From Bacteroidota bacterium (lineage in GTDB: Bacteria; Bacteroidota; Bacteroidia; Chitinophagales; Chitinophagaceae), in the NCBI GenBank assembly GCA_028876495.1, contig JAGWRO010000086.1, positions 1-35,343 of the forward strand: a stretch of DNA of 35,343 nucleotides. Direction: 5' to 3'. The first letter of the stretch is position 1; each line of letters starts with the position of its first letter. A model generated the notes under the pieces. It had not been told where the DNA came from and did not search any database. It saw nothing but the letters and a program-made list of their open reading frames with translations. Shown one piece after another: positions 1 to 7,974 of the stretch. Made by a program: the position numbers and the translations under genes.

Positions 1-120
1 CAACCACAACGGTCTACTTACTTATTTTACCAACGGCTTTTGCCTGCGCGCCAGCCCGGAAAAACGCGCGGAGCAATCGGAGCCTGTCCGACCTTTTGGC
101 GGATTTTCCTTGATTTTTTG

Positions 121-147
121 TTTCTTTTGTATCAAAGACAAAAGAAA
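121..147. repeat. Left-edge intergenic region with a perfect 10-bp hairpin
   Basis: The first ~397 bases hold no convincing gene. The clearest structure is an inverted repeat, TTTCTTTTGT (121-130) and ACAAAAGAAA (138-147), around a 7-base loop. It could act as a terminator for a gene beyond the left edge, but no T-run follows directly, so this is only possible. The open frames across this stretch have arginine/lysine-rich composition without recognisable domains and look fortuitous. Confidence 0.4.
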
Positions 148-234
148 AGACAAAACATGCTTTCGATATGCCGATTTTTTTTTTAACCTCACCCCAACCA
201 TCCCAAATAGTCGGGAGGGATAACTTGCGCTTGT

Positions 235-290
235 CTCCCGGCCAACGACATGTTTTGCCACTCATTCCACTTCGACAGGCTCAGTGTGAC
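235..290 (+). repeat. Intergenic repeat modules (CTCCCGGCCAAC family and CTTCGACAGGCTCAG family)
   Basis: Two short modules lie side by side. Positions 235-260 match the start of longer copies at 3766 and 3915 (CTCCCG-CCAAC-ACA-GT-TTGCCAC). Positions 267-290 carry CTTCGACAGGCTCAGTGTGAC, a member of a widespread REP-like family with other copies near 2179, 10423 (inside hsdR), 20735-20772, 25087, 31863 and 32160. The same two modules recur in degraded form after the next gene (about 2150-2202). Confidence 0.6.
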
Positions 291-397
291 AACCAACCTA
301 ACCTTGTACTATTTACTTGTATAATTGCCTGGGGAAATTTATATTTTTAAGGCGTAATCATTGTATTTTTAGCACTAATATCAATTGGTCTATAAAA

Positions 398-2122
398 ATG
401 AAAAGAAAAATTGTCATTAGCCTGGTAAGCTTTTTATGGATGGTATGCCTTTACTCCTGTAATTCAGGAGGCGCTTCTAAGGAAACTTCAATCTCAACCG
501 ATGAAGCAACGATCGCTAAAGGGCAAACCCTCTTTACTCAAAACTGCAGCGGCTGCCATGGCTTTCGGCAAAATGGAATAGGCCCCCGGTTAGACGGGAT
601 AACCCAGGATACCACCGCCGCGTGGATCAGGCAATTTATAAAAGATCCCCAAAAAGTAATTGAATCAGGAGACCCAAGGGCCCTGTTATTGCATAAAAAA
701 TATAGTACCCCAATGCCCTCCTTTACCTATTTGCAGGATGAAGGCATTGATGCCATTATTGCTTTTTTAAATACCAAAAAAAGAGAAGGTAATATCGCTG
801 CAGGTAAAGATAAAAACGCCATAGCCAATCCTATTCCTGATACGATACCACTTTCTAACCTGGTGGTTAATCTAAAAGAGATAGCTCAGTTCCCGCCTTC
901 CAGCGAGGGAGGTAAATTACCCCTCACACGGATTACCCAACTCGCCAACCAGCCGGGCAGCAGCGATCCCTTCATTCTCGATCTTAGGGGTAAGCTCTAT
1001 AAACTACAAAATAACAAGCCGGTAGTCTATATGGATATGGCTGCGCTGAGGCCGAAATTTATTAATGTTCCCGGCCTGGCTACCGGTTTCGGCAGCTTTG
1101 CTTTTCATCCTGACTTTGCTAAAAACGGGCTTTTGTACACCAGTCATTCAGAAGTAGCAGGCAGTGCCAAACCCGATTTCGGCTACCCGGATTCCATTGA
1201 AACTACCGTGCAATGGGTGGTAACCGAATGGAAGACCGATAATCCCGGTGCGGTTCCGTTTTCCGGTAAGGGGCGCGAACTTTTCAGGATCAATATGGTG
1301 CAGGGCATTCACGGCATACAGGAAATTGCTTTTAACCCTTTTTCCAAACCCGGCGATAAAGATTACGGTATGTTGTACATCTGTATCGGCGATGGGGGAA
1401 GCGTGGAAGAAGGATACCCTTTTCTTGCCCACAATCAGGAAAAGCCATGGGGAACCATTCTTCGTATAGACCCTGCGGGCAGAAACAGCCGCAACGGTAA
1501 ATATGGTATCCCTGCTGATAATCCTTTTGTTAACAGCCCTGACCCTAAAGTACTCAAAGAGATCTATGCCTATGGTTTTAGAAACCCGCATCGTATTTCG
1601 TGGACGCTTTCAGGGCAAATGCTGGCCTGTAATATTGGGTTTTCCAATATTGAAGCGGTGGATTTGATTAAACCAGGCCATGATTATGGATGGCCCATCC
1701 GCGAAGGCAATTTTTTGTTGAAACCCGGCGGCAACCTCGATTATGTGTACCCGCTTCCGGCCAACGATAGCAGCTTTCATATTACGTATCCTGTTGCAGA
1801 ATACGATCATGATGAAGGCAAGGCTATTTGCGGCGGATATGAATACCAGGGCCATGAAGTGCCGCAATTAAAAGGAAAATATTTCTTTGGTGATATACCC
1901 ACCGGCAGGTTGTTTTATGTAAACATGGCCGATATTAAACAAGGTACTTATGCACCCATTAAAGAATGGCGGGTAGCGGTAAACGGGGTGGTAAAAACGC
2001 TAAGGCAGCTTTGCGGAACCAACAGGGTAGACCTTCACTTTGGACAAGATGTCAATGGCGAATTGTATATCCTGACCAAGCCTGACGGCAAACTATACAG
2101 GATGGAGAGTGTGTTGCAGTAG
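398..2122 (+). CDS. Cytochrome c domain + PQQ-type glucose/sorbosone dehydrogenase lipoprotein
   Basis: Predicted periplasm-facing lipoprotein oxidoreductase of about 574 residues. The ATG at 398 is preferred over the upstream frame opening at 317 because it starts a lysine-rich, hydrophobic signal peptide ending in a lipobox with Cys21 (LYSCNS). A class I cytochrome c domain follows: heme motif CSGCH (C50, C53, H54) and a plausible axial Met near residue 106 in TPMPSF. From about residue 150 to the end the protein has the six-bladed propeller signature of the glucose/sorbosone dehydrogenase family (GFGSFAFHPDF, YAYGFRNPHRISW, HDYGWPIREGN). In this family PQQ in the propeller oxidises sugars or aldoses and passes electrons to the heme. 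The substrate cannot be told from sequence. The gene stands alone; no PQQ biosynthesis gene is in the window. Confidence 0.9.
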   Translation: MKRKIVISLVSFLWMVCLYSCNSGGASKETSISTDEATIAKGQTLFTQNCSGCHGFRQNGIGPRLDGITQDTTAAWIRQFIKDPQKVIESGDPRALLLHKKYSTPMPSFTYLQDEGIDAIIAFLNTKKREGNIAAGKDKNAIANPIPDTIPLSNLVVNLKEIAQFPPSSEGGKLPLTRITQLANQPGSSDPFILDLRGKLYKLQNNKPVVYMDMAALRPKFINVPGLATGFGSFAFHPDFAKNGLLYTSHSEVAGSAKPDFGYPDSIETTVQWVVTEWKTDNPGAVPFSGKGRELFRINMVQGIHGIQEIAFNPFSKPGDKDYGMLYICIGDGGSVEEGYPFLAHNQEKPWGTILRIDPAGRNSRNGKYGIPADNPFVNSPDPKVLKEIYAYGFRNPHRISWTLSGQMLACNIGFSNIEAVDLIKPGHDYGWPIREGNFLLKPGGNLDYVYPLPANDSSFHITYPVAEYDHDEGKAICGGYEYQGHEVPQLKGKYFFGDIPTGRLFYVNMADIKQGTYAPIKEWRVAVNGVVKTLRQLCGTNRVDLHFGQDVNGELYILTKPDGKLYRMESVLQ

Positions 2123-2178
2123 GTCATTAGATAAGTCATTGCCGTCGCCTGGTCACACGACCAACGAAAGGTTTAATT

Positions 2179-2202
2179 CCACTTCGACAGGATCAGTATA
2201 AC
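2179..2202 (+). repeat. Degenerate REP-like module (ACTTCGACAGG-TCAGT)
   Basis: A degraded copy of the CTTCGACAGGCTCAG family seen at 267-290. It is preceded by ACGACCAACGA, a remnant of the CCAACGACA module, so the two-module order of the left-edge copy is kept. It sits in the gap between two convergent genes. Confidence 0.5.
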
Positions 2203-2259
2203 AGGAAAATCGAACTTTCAGCATCCAGTATCCTCTATTTAACCCCGTTACTTCTTTTT

Positions 2260-3609
2260 TTATTTACTGCCAGCGGTAATATGGTCCCCGGTCAATTTAA
2301 ATTCAACAATGTATTCTGATAAATAAGGACTCTTGTCCTGGTATTGGTCTTTATAAAACAATCTTGCTTTTTTACCCAATTTTACAGAAGTATACTTTTT
2401 TTCCCTGACATCATTAGTAGACAATGGTTGAAGTGAGGAATACCAGATTGTATGCCCCGGTTTGTCTAACAGTAGTTTTGGAACCGACCATTCCTGGGAA
2501 TTTTTTCCTTCGCCCAGGTCTGCATTTGGATTAAAGGAGATATAAATACTGCTTCCCTTCCATGAAGGACCTTCTGCTTTTGCCATCAGCATTACCCAGC
2601 AATTCAAATAGGTATTCCAGCTAACAGAAGGCCCCCAAAAATATTTGGCCGTGGGAGATGAAGCCGGTCCGCCACCTTCGTTTTGCGGAATTTGTAATGA
2701 GGCAACGGGTTTCCCAACACTGTCTGCAGGAGCATTAAAGCGGCTGCCATCCCATCTCTTTGCTTTACCTGCAGGATCGTCAAGATCTGCTAACGGAATG
2801 CGCGCAATGCTGATACATTGGCCACTCCATTCGATCGAAGGATCATAGGAGGATGAATCGTAGGTACCTGGATAACCATATTCTCCATAGAAAATATACA
2901 GATAACTGCCATTGGCAACCGCGGAAGGATCACCTACACCACCTGCAAAATTAATTGCTGTGTTATGCGGCTTAAGTATAAGCCTTGGCTGGTAGTCTTG
3001 TAAAAGAATGCCTTTATCTGTCCAGCTTTTGCCGCCGTCCAGCGATTTCATAATGCCTATCCTGCAAACTGCAGTTTTTGTTCCCGGGCCTTTGAGTCCC
3101 TGTGGCCAATCAACATCACGGTAGCCCGTTCCATTTGCCGCATCATAAGGAAATGTAGACGGATAGTTTTCGTTGTGATATAATGCAAATAGTGTTTTGC
3201 CGGTTTGATCACGCGGGTCTTTATACAGGGTTTCAAACCACACAGCGCCATGCAAACCTTTTGTACCGGCAGGGGCATTCGGGGGCATAGAAGGTTCGAT
3301 AAATTCAGCAGGTTTCTTAGCAAACACTTCATCTACAGAAGAGCCGCTGGCATATTTCAATTCACGTGAATCTCCCCACAATGGATCTTCTCCATATTTA
3401 CCTGGAAATATTCTAAAGGTATCGCCAACCCAGACGGTTGCCATATTGCAATCGACAAATGAATTGAAGATAAATTTTTGGGAAGGTACCAGCGCTACTG
3501 CCGGCATTTCATTTGCCTGTCCTGATTTCTTTTTTGATTGCTCTTTACAGGAGGTAAGCAAGACCGACAGAAGCACTATTGAGGAAGAAGCGGCTTTAAT
3601 TATATTCAT
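2260..3609 (-). CDS. Secreted beta-propeller lipoprotein (sialidase/DUF4185-like)
   Basis: A 449-residue lipoprotein. The start at 3609 gives a signal peptide with lipobox Cys21 (LLTSCKE). The rest is rich in tryptophan, glycine and aromatic residues, with an Asp-box (SLDGGKSW) as found in sialidase-type propellers, and segments such as GVGDPSAVANGSYLYIFY and WGPSVSWNTYLNCW that resemble the repeated blades of GH32/43/DUF4185-type propellers. It may bind or cleave glycans at the cell surface. I cannot assign catalytic residues with confidence, so it may be non-catalytic. It converges with the dehydrogenase gene; its upstream region holds repeats, not a visible operon partner. Confidence 0.75.
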   Translation of the reverse strand: MNIIKAASSSIVLLSVLLTSCKEQSKKKSGQANEMPAVALVPSQKFIFNSFVDCNMATVWVGDTFRIFPGKYGEDPLWGDSRELKYASGSSVDEVFAKKPAEFIEPSMPPNAPAGTKGLHGAVWFETLYKDPRDQTGKTLFALYHNENYPSTFPYDAANGTGYRDVDWPQGLKGPGTKTAVCRIGIMKSLDGGKSWTDKGILLQDYQPRLILKPHNTAINFAGGVGDPSAVANGSYLYIFYGEYGYPGTYDSSSYDPSIEWSGQCISIARIPLADLDDPAGKAKRWDGSRFNAPADSVGKPVASLQIPQNEGGGPASSPTAKYFWGPSVSWNTYLNCWVMLMAKAEGPSWKGSSIYISFNPNADLGEGKNSQEWSVPKLLLDKPGHTIWYSSLQPLSTNDVREKKYTSVKLGKKARLFYKDQYQDKSPYLSEYIVEFKLTGDHITAGSK

Positions 3610-3703
3610 AAACTAATAAGATGTTTATTTAAGTGCACAGAAAGTGATTTACTTTGATAAAAGGCGCATGACAGTCGTTGTAATTGTGCCAAAACCATCG
3701 CGC

Positions 3704-3752
3704 CGTGGCAATCTTCGCATCAGGATGATAAACGCAAGGGAAGATTGCCACG
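3704..3752. repeat. Perfect 12-bp inverted repeat CGTGGCAATCTT / AAGATTGCCACG
   Basis: The arms at 3704-3715 and 3741-3752 are perfectly complementary around a 25-base spacer. A related pair, GGCAATCTT (5489-5497) and AAGATTGCC (5525-5533), lies in another gap, and single arms followed by GCGTCGCCATT occur near 5525 and 33316. This is therefore a mobile or amplified hairpin family and not a gene-specific terminator. Confidence 0.65.
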
Positions 3753-3765
3753 TCGCCATTTCAAT

Positions 3766-3839
3766 CTCCCGACCAACGACATGTATTGCCACGGATTACC
3801 TGCAGCCTCACCCCGGCCCTCTCCCCAGGGAGAGGGAGA
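3766..3839 (+). repeat. ~74-bp intergenic direct repeat, copy 1
   Basis: Begins CTCCCGACCAACGAC and ends in CCCTCTCCCCAGGGAGAGGG, itself a hairpin (CCCTCTCC/GGAGAGGG type). It matches copy 2 at 3915-3988 almost base for base, with several substitutions. The purine-rich hairpin module also appears in inverted orientation at 31029-31060. Confidence 0.7.
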
Positions 3840-3858
3840 AGTCAAAATAGCACATCAA

Positions 3859-3896
3859 CTGGCGCGGGGTCTCCAGACCCGTGCCTGTTCGTTACT
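3859..3896 (+). repeat. CTGGCGC-GGTCTCCAGACC repeat module
   Basis: This copy (CTGGCGCGGGGTCTCCAGAC, then CCGTGCCTGTTCGTTACT) matches the two inverted ends of the MITE-like element at 7253-7445. The palindrome GGTCTCCAGACC... is its centre. It lies between the two copies of the 74-bp repeat. Confidence 0.6.
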
Positions 3897-3914
3897 TAAA
3901 ACCGTCGTCTGGCT

Positions 3915-3988
3915 CTCCCGGCCAACAACACGTATTGCCACGGATTATCTGAAGCCTCACCCTAACCCTCTCCCCAGAGAGAGGGAGA
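3915..3988 (+). repeat. ~74-bp intergenic direct repeat, copy 2
   Basis: Second copy of the repeat at 3766-3839, offset by about 149 bases. It differs by substitutions such as CCAACAACACG for CCAACGACATG. Together with the module between them, the two copies fill most of the 428-base gap between the two divergent-looking minus-strand lipoprotein genes; I see no gene in this gap. Confidence 0.7.
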
Positions 3989-4037
3989 GCCCGTTTCTGC
4001 GCATTTTTAAAGAATGAAATAGATCACTTGTAGCTGG

Positions 4038-5315
4038 TTAATATATCCAAAATTCGTTCGTCGGAAAAGCACTTTGAAAAAGTTGCGATATTCCGGTTCC
4101 GATAATGGCCCTGCCGGCCACCACTCCTGCAACCCCTGCAGATTGTGACCCGGGAAAGTCTGCAACTTGTGTCCACTTATCCAGTGAGGGATCATATTCC
4201 CACACATCATTTAAACCTACACCCACATATTGCCCTTGTGATGGATTATCTATCGTAGTGCCACATGCAATATATCCCTTGCCATTTATTACAAACGTAT
4301 AGGGTGCTGCTCTTCCCTTACCCGGAAAATCATTCTTTTTAGTCCATAGATCTTCGGAAGCATCGTATTCATAAACTGTTTTAAGATTAGTTACGTTTTC
4401 GATACCTGAAACCTGGTAGCCTTTATTATTGATCGCGAAATAATAAGGACCTAAATCAACGGTAGTTGCGGGGAATACAGCTTTTGTCGTTAATGAATCA
4501 CCGGATGGATCAAATTGATACAATGTTTTATAATATAAAATGTAAGCTTTTGTATCTGTAGCAAATAAAGCGGAAGTGATCGGTATATTTTCATCTATAT
4601 TACTAAAAGTTGTAACCTGCGTCCAGCTATTGGTTTGCGGATCAAACTGCCAGACATCGTAATATTTTATGTCCACGAAATTTATATTTTGGCCCATTGC
4701 AATATATCCTTTCCCATTTATTGCAAATCCTTTTGCAAACTCCCTTGGTCCTCCGGGAAAATTGGGGAGTTGTGTCCAGGTATCGGTAGTTAAATCATAC
4801 CGGTAAAAATCACTCACATCTTGATCGGAATTTGAGACTCTGGCTCTTCCCAGTCCTACATAAAAATAATTTCCTATAGCAAAACTTGACGCCGCGATTC
4901 TTTCTGCTCCTGGTAAAGGCGCAATTTGTTTCCACTGTTTTTCTACTAATTGGGTCACTTTAATAGTTACTGCCGGCACAGAATTATTTTTTGAATTAAG
5001 CAAAATATCTGCTGTTCGAACAGAAGAGGTTTTATTGGCTTCAAGAGCTTTGATCCGCACAATGGACGAACCGCTTCCCACAGTGGTATCTAATTTAAAC
5101 CAGGTAACTGACGAAGGGCTCAGCGATAGTGTCCATTGTCCGGTATAATAAACCTTGAAAGAATCAATGTTGTTAATACTTCCTCCAAGTGTAAGACTGC
5201 TGCTGTCAGCTGTTAACGGTGAATACGAAGATGAATTATTTTGCTGGTTGCTTTGCTTTTTGCAAGCGATTAAATAAAGAAATGTAACAAAAAGGATAAT
5301 GGGTATTTTTTTCAT
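4038..5315 (-). CDS. BACON domain + Kelch-repeat lipoprotein
   Basis: A 425-residue surface lipoprotein. The start at 5315 gives signal peptide and lipobox Cys18 (YLIACKK), followed by a Ser/Asn-rich linker. Residues ~35-125 look like a BACON beta-sandwich (GQWTLSLSPSSVTWFKLD, ending in TIKVTQ), common in Bacteroidota surface proteins. The rest is made of five to six Kelch blades, each with a glycine-rich strand and a Y-x-Y-D...W-T/K pattern (FYRYDLTTDTWTQL, VWQFDPQTNSWTQV, VYEYDASEDLWTKK, VWEYDPSLDKWTQV). Kelch propellers of this kind bind carbohydrate or protein ligands; galactose-oxidase copper ligands are not evident, so enzymatic activity is not claimed. No partner gene adjoins it. Confidence 0.88.
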   Translation of the reverse strand: MKKIPIILFVTFLYLIACKKQSNQQNNSSSYSPLTADSSSLTLGGSINNIDSFKVYYTGQWTLSLSPSSVTWFKLDTTVGSGSSIVRIKALEANKTSSVRTADILLNSKNNSVPAVTIKVTQLVEKQWKQIAPLPGAERIAASSFAIGNYFYVGLGRARVSNSDQDVSDFYRYDLTTDTWTQLPNFPGGPREFAKGFAINGKGYIAMGQNINFVDIKYYDVWQFDPQTNSWTQVTTFSNIDENIPITSALFATDTKAYILYYKTLYQFDPSGDSLTTKAVFPATTVDLGPYYFAINNKGYQVSGIENVTNLKTVYEYDASEDLWTKKNDFPGKGRAAPYTFVINGKGYIACGTTIDNPSQGQYVGVGLNDVWEYDPSLDKWTQVADFPGSQSAGVAGVVAGRAIIGTGISQLFQSAFPTNEFWIY

Positions 5316-5378
5316 AGCTAGTTAATTTTGACTATAAAACTATAATTTTTTTATTTGAAAGACCTTTTTTTTATTTTC

Positions 5379-5490
5379 ATGTATGAAAGCACCGGTGAAG
5401 TTACCCGCTTCACTGATTTTCGGGATCCTAAGCCACGATCAAGACCGGTGTTTACGTTTCACCGTCCTGAAACTTTTAATGAACGGCTGG
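5379..5490 (+). pseudogene. hsdR gene fragment (relic of a type I restriction subunit)
   Basis: About 112 bases here align with hsdR at roughly 8278-8390. The frame from the ATG at 5379 reads MYESTGEVTRFTDFRDPKP, then RSRPVFTFHRPETFNERL, against YESTGEVTRFTDYRDPKP in HsdR (about residues 103-137). Most differences are silent third-position changes, so the piece diverged under or after protein-level constraint. It is not a recent copy. The homology stops abruptly at 5490, where the GGCAATCTT inverted repeat begins; the frame runs on to a stop at 5505-5507. It is probably a remnant of another type I locus. Confidence 0.8.
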
Positions 5491-5533
5491 CAATCTTACC
5501 ATCTTGAACCATGAACACAAGCAAAAGATTGCC
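5489..5533. repeat. Inverted repeat GGCAATCTT / AAGATTGCC
   Basis: Arms at 5489-5497 and 5525-5533, the same family as 3704-3752. It begins exactly where the hsdR relic ends, which suggests that insertion or recombination at the repeat made the junction. The rest of the 360-base gap (5316-5675) contains another GGCAATCT half-site near 5600 and a CTTACAATGACG module near 5580, and no gene. Confidence 0.55.
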
Positions 5534-5675
5534 GCGTCGCCATTTCAATTTACCGTGCGAAGGAAGATTTTCTAAGGCTCCTTACAATGACGCAAGCCGG
5601 TTGGCAATCTCCCCATCATGAACCTTCCCCCTTCCCCAATAAAAATCTGCTTTATTTCTTTGCTTACTGAAAAAA

Positions 5676-6290
5676 TTACTGTGCCCACATGCTTGCCGGG
5701 CTGCTATACGCCTTTTGTTTACCGGTGCCCAAAACCGCAATCCTTACCCAGTATCTTTGCCCGGGCGTAAGGTTGGTAAAAGTGTACTTCCTGCGGCTAC
5801 AGCTATGCGTTTCCCAGGTACTGTCCGAAGTTAAAGCGCCGTAGGTAATCTCAAAAATGTAATATTTGGCGCCCTTCACCGCTTTTATCATACCGGTAAT
5901 CTCGCCACTGCTAATACCGGATCTAAGTGTGGGCTGTTGCGGTGTTTCCAGTTTATTTTCCACAGGTTTTTTGGTAAGATTGTAGCCGCTGCTTACTAAA
6001 ATCGCTTCACTTTCATCTGCCACATACATTACATATAATGCCAGGCGGCCAAGCTGATGCTCCAGTCGTTTCCTCAACTGGTTTTTTAAGGCAATATCCA
6101 CTATATTTTTCGTTGCTGCATCTGTGAGTGACTCGCTAAATTGGTTCACTAATTCACTGATCGTTTCCAGTGGTGGAACCGGGTCAGGAAAATGAGGATT
6201 GTTTTTCATGCTGAACACAATGTTCTCGGCAAATACTAAAAAACCGGCGTCGTTGTAAGGGACAAAGTTGGTACTTAAGGCTTGTTTCAT
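5676..6290 (-). CDS. Fibronectin type III domain protein
   Basis: A 204-residue protein with no visible signal peptide. Residues ~1-105 are predicted helical and start with a recognisable module (FVPYNDAGFLVFAENIV ... LRKRLEHQLGRLALYV). Residues ~115-204 form a fibronectin type III sandwich: the E-to-G strands read YYIFEITYG, KYTFTNLTPGQRYWVRIAVL and AYSSPASMWA. Proteins of this size and layout recur in Bacteroidota, but their role is unknown to me. The start at 6290 is supported by an in-frame Met just after an A/T-rich leader. The 21-bp tandem repeat lies upstream of it. Confidence 0.8.
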   Translation of the reverse strand: MKQALSTNFVPYNDAGFLVFAENIVFSMKNNPHFPDPVPPLETISELVNQFSESLTDAATKNIVDIALKNQLRKRLEHQLGRLALYVMYVADESEAILVSSGYNLTKKPVENKLETPQQPTLRSGISSGEITGMIKAVKGAKYYIFEITYGALTSDSTWETHSCSRRKYTFTNLTPGQRYWVRIAVLGTGKQKAYSSPASMWAQ

Positions 6291-6399
6291 GAGTTGTTAG
6301 TTTTAGAAGTTATTGTTGGTAAACGACTGCGCAGCTCTCATTATTGTTTTCCTTAATAATTTAATGAATAGTTGCAGTGGTTTGGCGGATGATCCCCAA

Positions 6400-6630
6400 C
6401 ATTCATTGAATAACGCAAAACATTTGGTAAATGATCTTTATCATTCGTTGAAACACCGGCATCATTCAACAAATTATTGTAGTAATGCAACGAATTATCT
6501 TCTTAATTCAATAAATTATAGTTATCATTCATCAAAAGAGCGTAATCATTCATCAAATGGTTGTAATCATTCATCGAATGATTGTGATAATTCATCGAAT
6601 TATTGAAATCATTCGTTGGATAATTGGCAA
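6400..6630. repeat. Eleven exact-length 21-bp tandem repeat units
   Basis: From 6400 the sequence divides into eleven consecutive 21-base units with no indel, most starting CATTC or AATTC (for example CATTCATCGAATGATTGTGAT at 6568, of which the first 17 bases are near-palindromic). Units diverge by substitution only. Because 21 is divisible by three, a + strand frame (6313-6606) reads a heptapeptide repeat such as HSSNGCN HSSNDCD. That 97-codon frame is stopped by TGA at 6604 before the last unit, so coding status is doubtful. The array lies upstream of the minus-strand fibronectin-III gene and could be part of its leader. Confidence 0.85.
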
Positions 6631-6933
6631 TAACAGGCTTAAAATGAGCTTCCGGATAAGGGTACGATCATTTTGTGCAGATAAATAATCGGATGTAGGC
6701 AATGGTTCGGGGAGGTTTTGCTAACAAATGATCGTATGTGCGTAATGGTAGTACCGTCATTGGTGTATAGGATGGCTGTCTTGTACTCACTTTCAGGGAA
6801 GTTGTTGCATGGGGAAGGGTAGTATTAGCCAGGTTTTTTCGGCTCAGGCAGTGGGTATTTATTCTTTTTAAATTAATTTTATCCGGGGGCATAAACCAAA
6901 ACCATAGAATCGCATAAGCGATAAATCAATTGT

Positions 6934-7188
6934 ATGAAAGAAAATAAAATACTACAGCAAATCATTTTTGATATAATAGAAAACCAGGTAAGGGATGCTA
7001 ATCCCCCGGAAACCAAACAAACATTGGAACGCCTCCTGCAATCAGGTTATAGCGACGCAGACGCTAAAAAATATATCGGTCAATGCGTTGCGGTTGAATT
7101 GTTCCACGTAATGAATCATCAACAACCCTTCAATGAAAAAAGGTATGTTCAAAATTTATTGAACCTGCCCAAAGAGCCATTTGATTAG
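6934..7188 (+). CDS. Small conserved hypothetical protein (84 aa)
   Basis: An 84-residue acidic, mostly helical protein without signal peptide or membrane segment. It reads like a genuine gene: good composition, an ATG after an A/T-rich leader, and a compact pattern (NPPETKQTLERLLQSGYS, IGQCVAVELFHVMNHQQPFN, then RYVQNLLNLP). I have the impression of a widespread family of small proteins with this ending, but I cannot name it. The stretch 6631-6933 upstream contains no supported feature. Confidence 0.7.
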   Translation: MKENKILQQIIFDIIENQVRDANPPETKQTLERLLQSGYSDADAKKYIGQCVAVELFHVMNHQQPFNEKRYVQNLLNLPKEPFD

Positions 7189-7252
7189 TTCAGCGGATTG
7201 CCGGCAAGAGAAGGGTAGTGGAAGAAGAAAAAAGGAAGATTTTTATTTGACA

Positions 7253-7445
7253 GCTGGCGCAGGACTCCCGACCTGTGACTTTTCGTTACTCTGTTAAGAT
7301 GTATCGTCCTGAAAAAAGTTTACACAATTTTAAGATAATCCGGTTATAAATGTACATAATAGATTATGATTTGCTTTTTATATAGTGTGTCTGATAACGC
7401 AATTCAAGTAACGCTGTTGCACAGGTCTGGAGACCTGCGCCAGCA
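7253..7445. repeat. MITE-like element with ~40-bp imperfect terminal inverted repeats
   Basis: The left end (7253-7292) starts GCTGGCGCAGGACTCCCGAC, and the reverse complement of the right end (about 7404-7445) starts GCTGGCGCAGGTCTCCAGAC. Both continue through ACCTGTG to CGTTAC. The ~110-base interior has no open frame. A solo end occurs at 3859-3896. No target-site duplication is obvious, so it may instead be two inverted solo repeats. Confidence 0.5.
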
Positions 7446-7566
7446 AGAGGATTAAAAAGCGCTTCCTCTTCTATGGAACACAGCCGTATGTGCCTGGTTT
7501 TTAACGTGCAAGCACATTTGCCTTGTTTTTTTGGGAGCCAGCTTTTACAAGAATAGGGTAGTTTTT

Positions 7567-7661
7567 GGCAGACGCTGCCCGTACGGTACAGCTCTGTGCC
7601 ATTTATTAACCCTGTAAAGCAGGCTAACCCAACTTCCGGTGGAAAAGCCGGAAGATTTTTT
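7567..7661 (+). terminator. Run of small hairpins ending in a terminator-like stem
   Basis: Within the 786-base gap before hsdR there are three hairpins on the + strand: GGCAG-ACG-CTGCC (7567-7579), GGTACA-GCTC-TGTGCC (7585-7600) and CTTCCGG-8 nt-CCGGAAG (7633-7654), the last followed by ATTTTTT. The final one has the form of an intrinsic terminator. It is ~445 bases after the last gene, so it may end an unannotated small RNA; no known RNA family is recognised. The remaining 7662-7974 stretch is A/T-rich and presumably holds the hsdR promoter; I could not fix a clear -7/-33 pair. Confidence 0.4.
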
Positions 7662-7974
7662 GTGGGAGGTATTATAAAATGGTTTAACCCGAAGGATGTT
7701 TCGCCTTGTTTTATTTGTTATTAAAGGTAACCAGGCTCATAATAGCTTAAGGCATAGGCCTTCCTATAAAAATTACTTTTTGTTTTATTATTTTAAACAT
7801 TACCTTTAAAATCTATAATTGTTAATCAGGCACTTTAAACTAAAACCCAAAACGCTTCATTGAAACAAAGAATTATAAGGCCTTAACGTTCAATTTATAT
7901 CGAACCCTTTTTGTCTTTTGTATAGAGTAAGTGCGTTATAAGTTTTTTTGTTTTATTGAATTTATTTAATAATA

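Noticed and set aside
14-265. Overlapping minus-strand open frames at the left edge
   Set aside because: Two frames are open over the same bases, composition is biased, no domain is seen, and the region contains repeat modules and a hairpin. Better explained as non-coding.
6668-6892. Minus-strand 74-codon open frame
   Set aside because: No domain, unusual composition and no supporting context; likely fortuitous.
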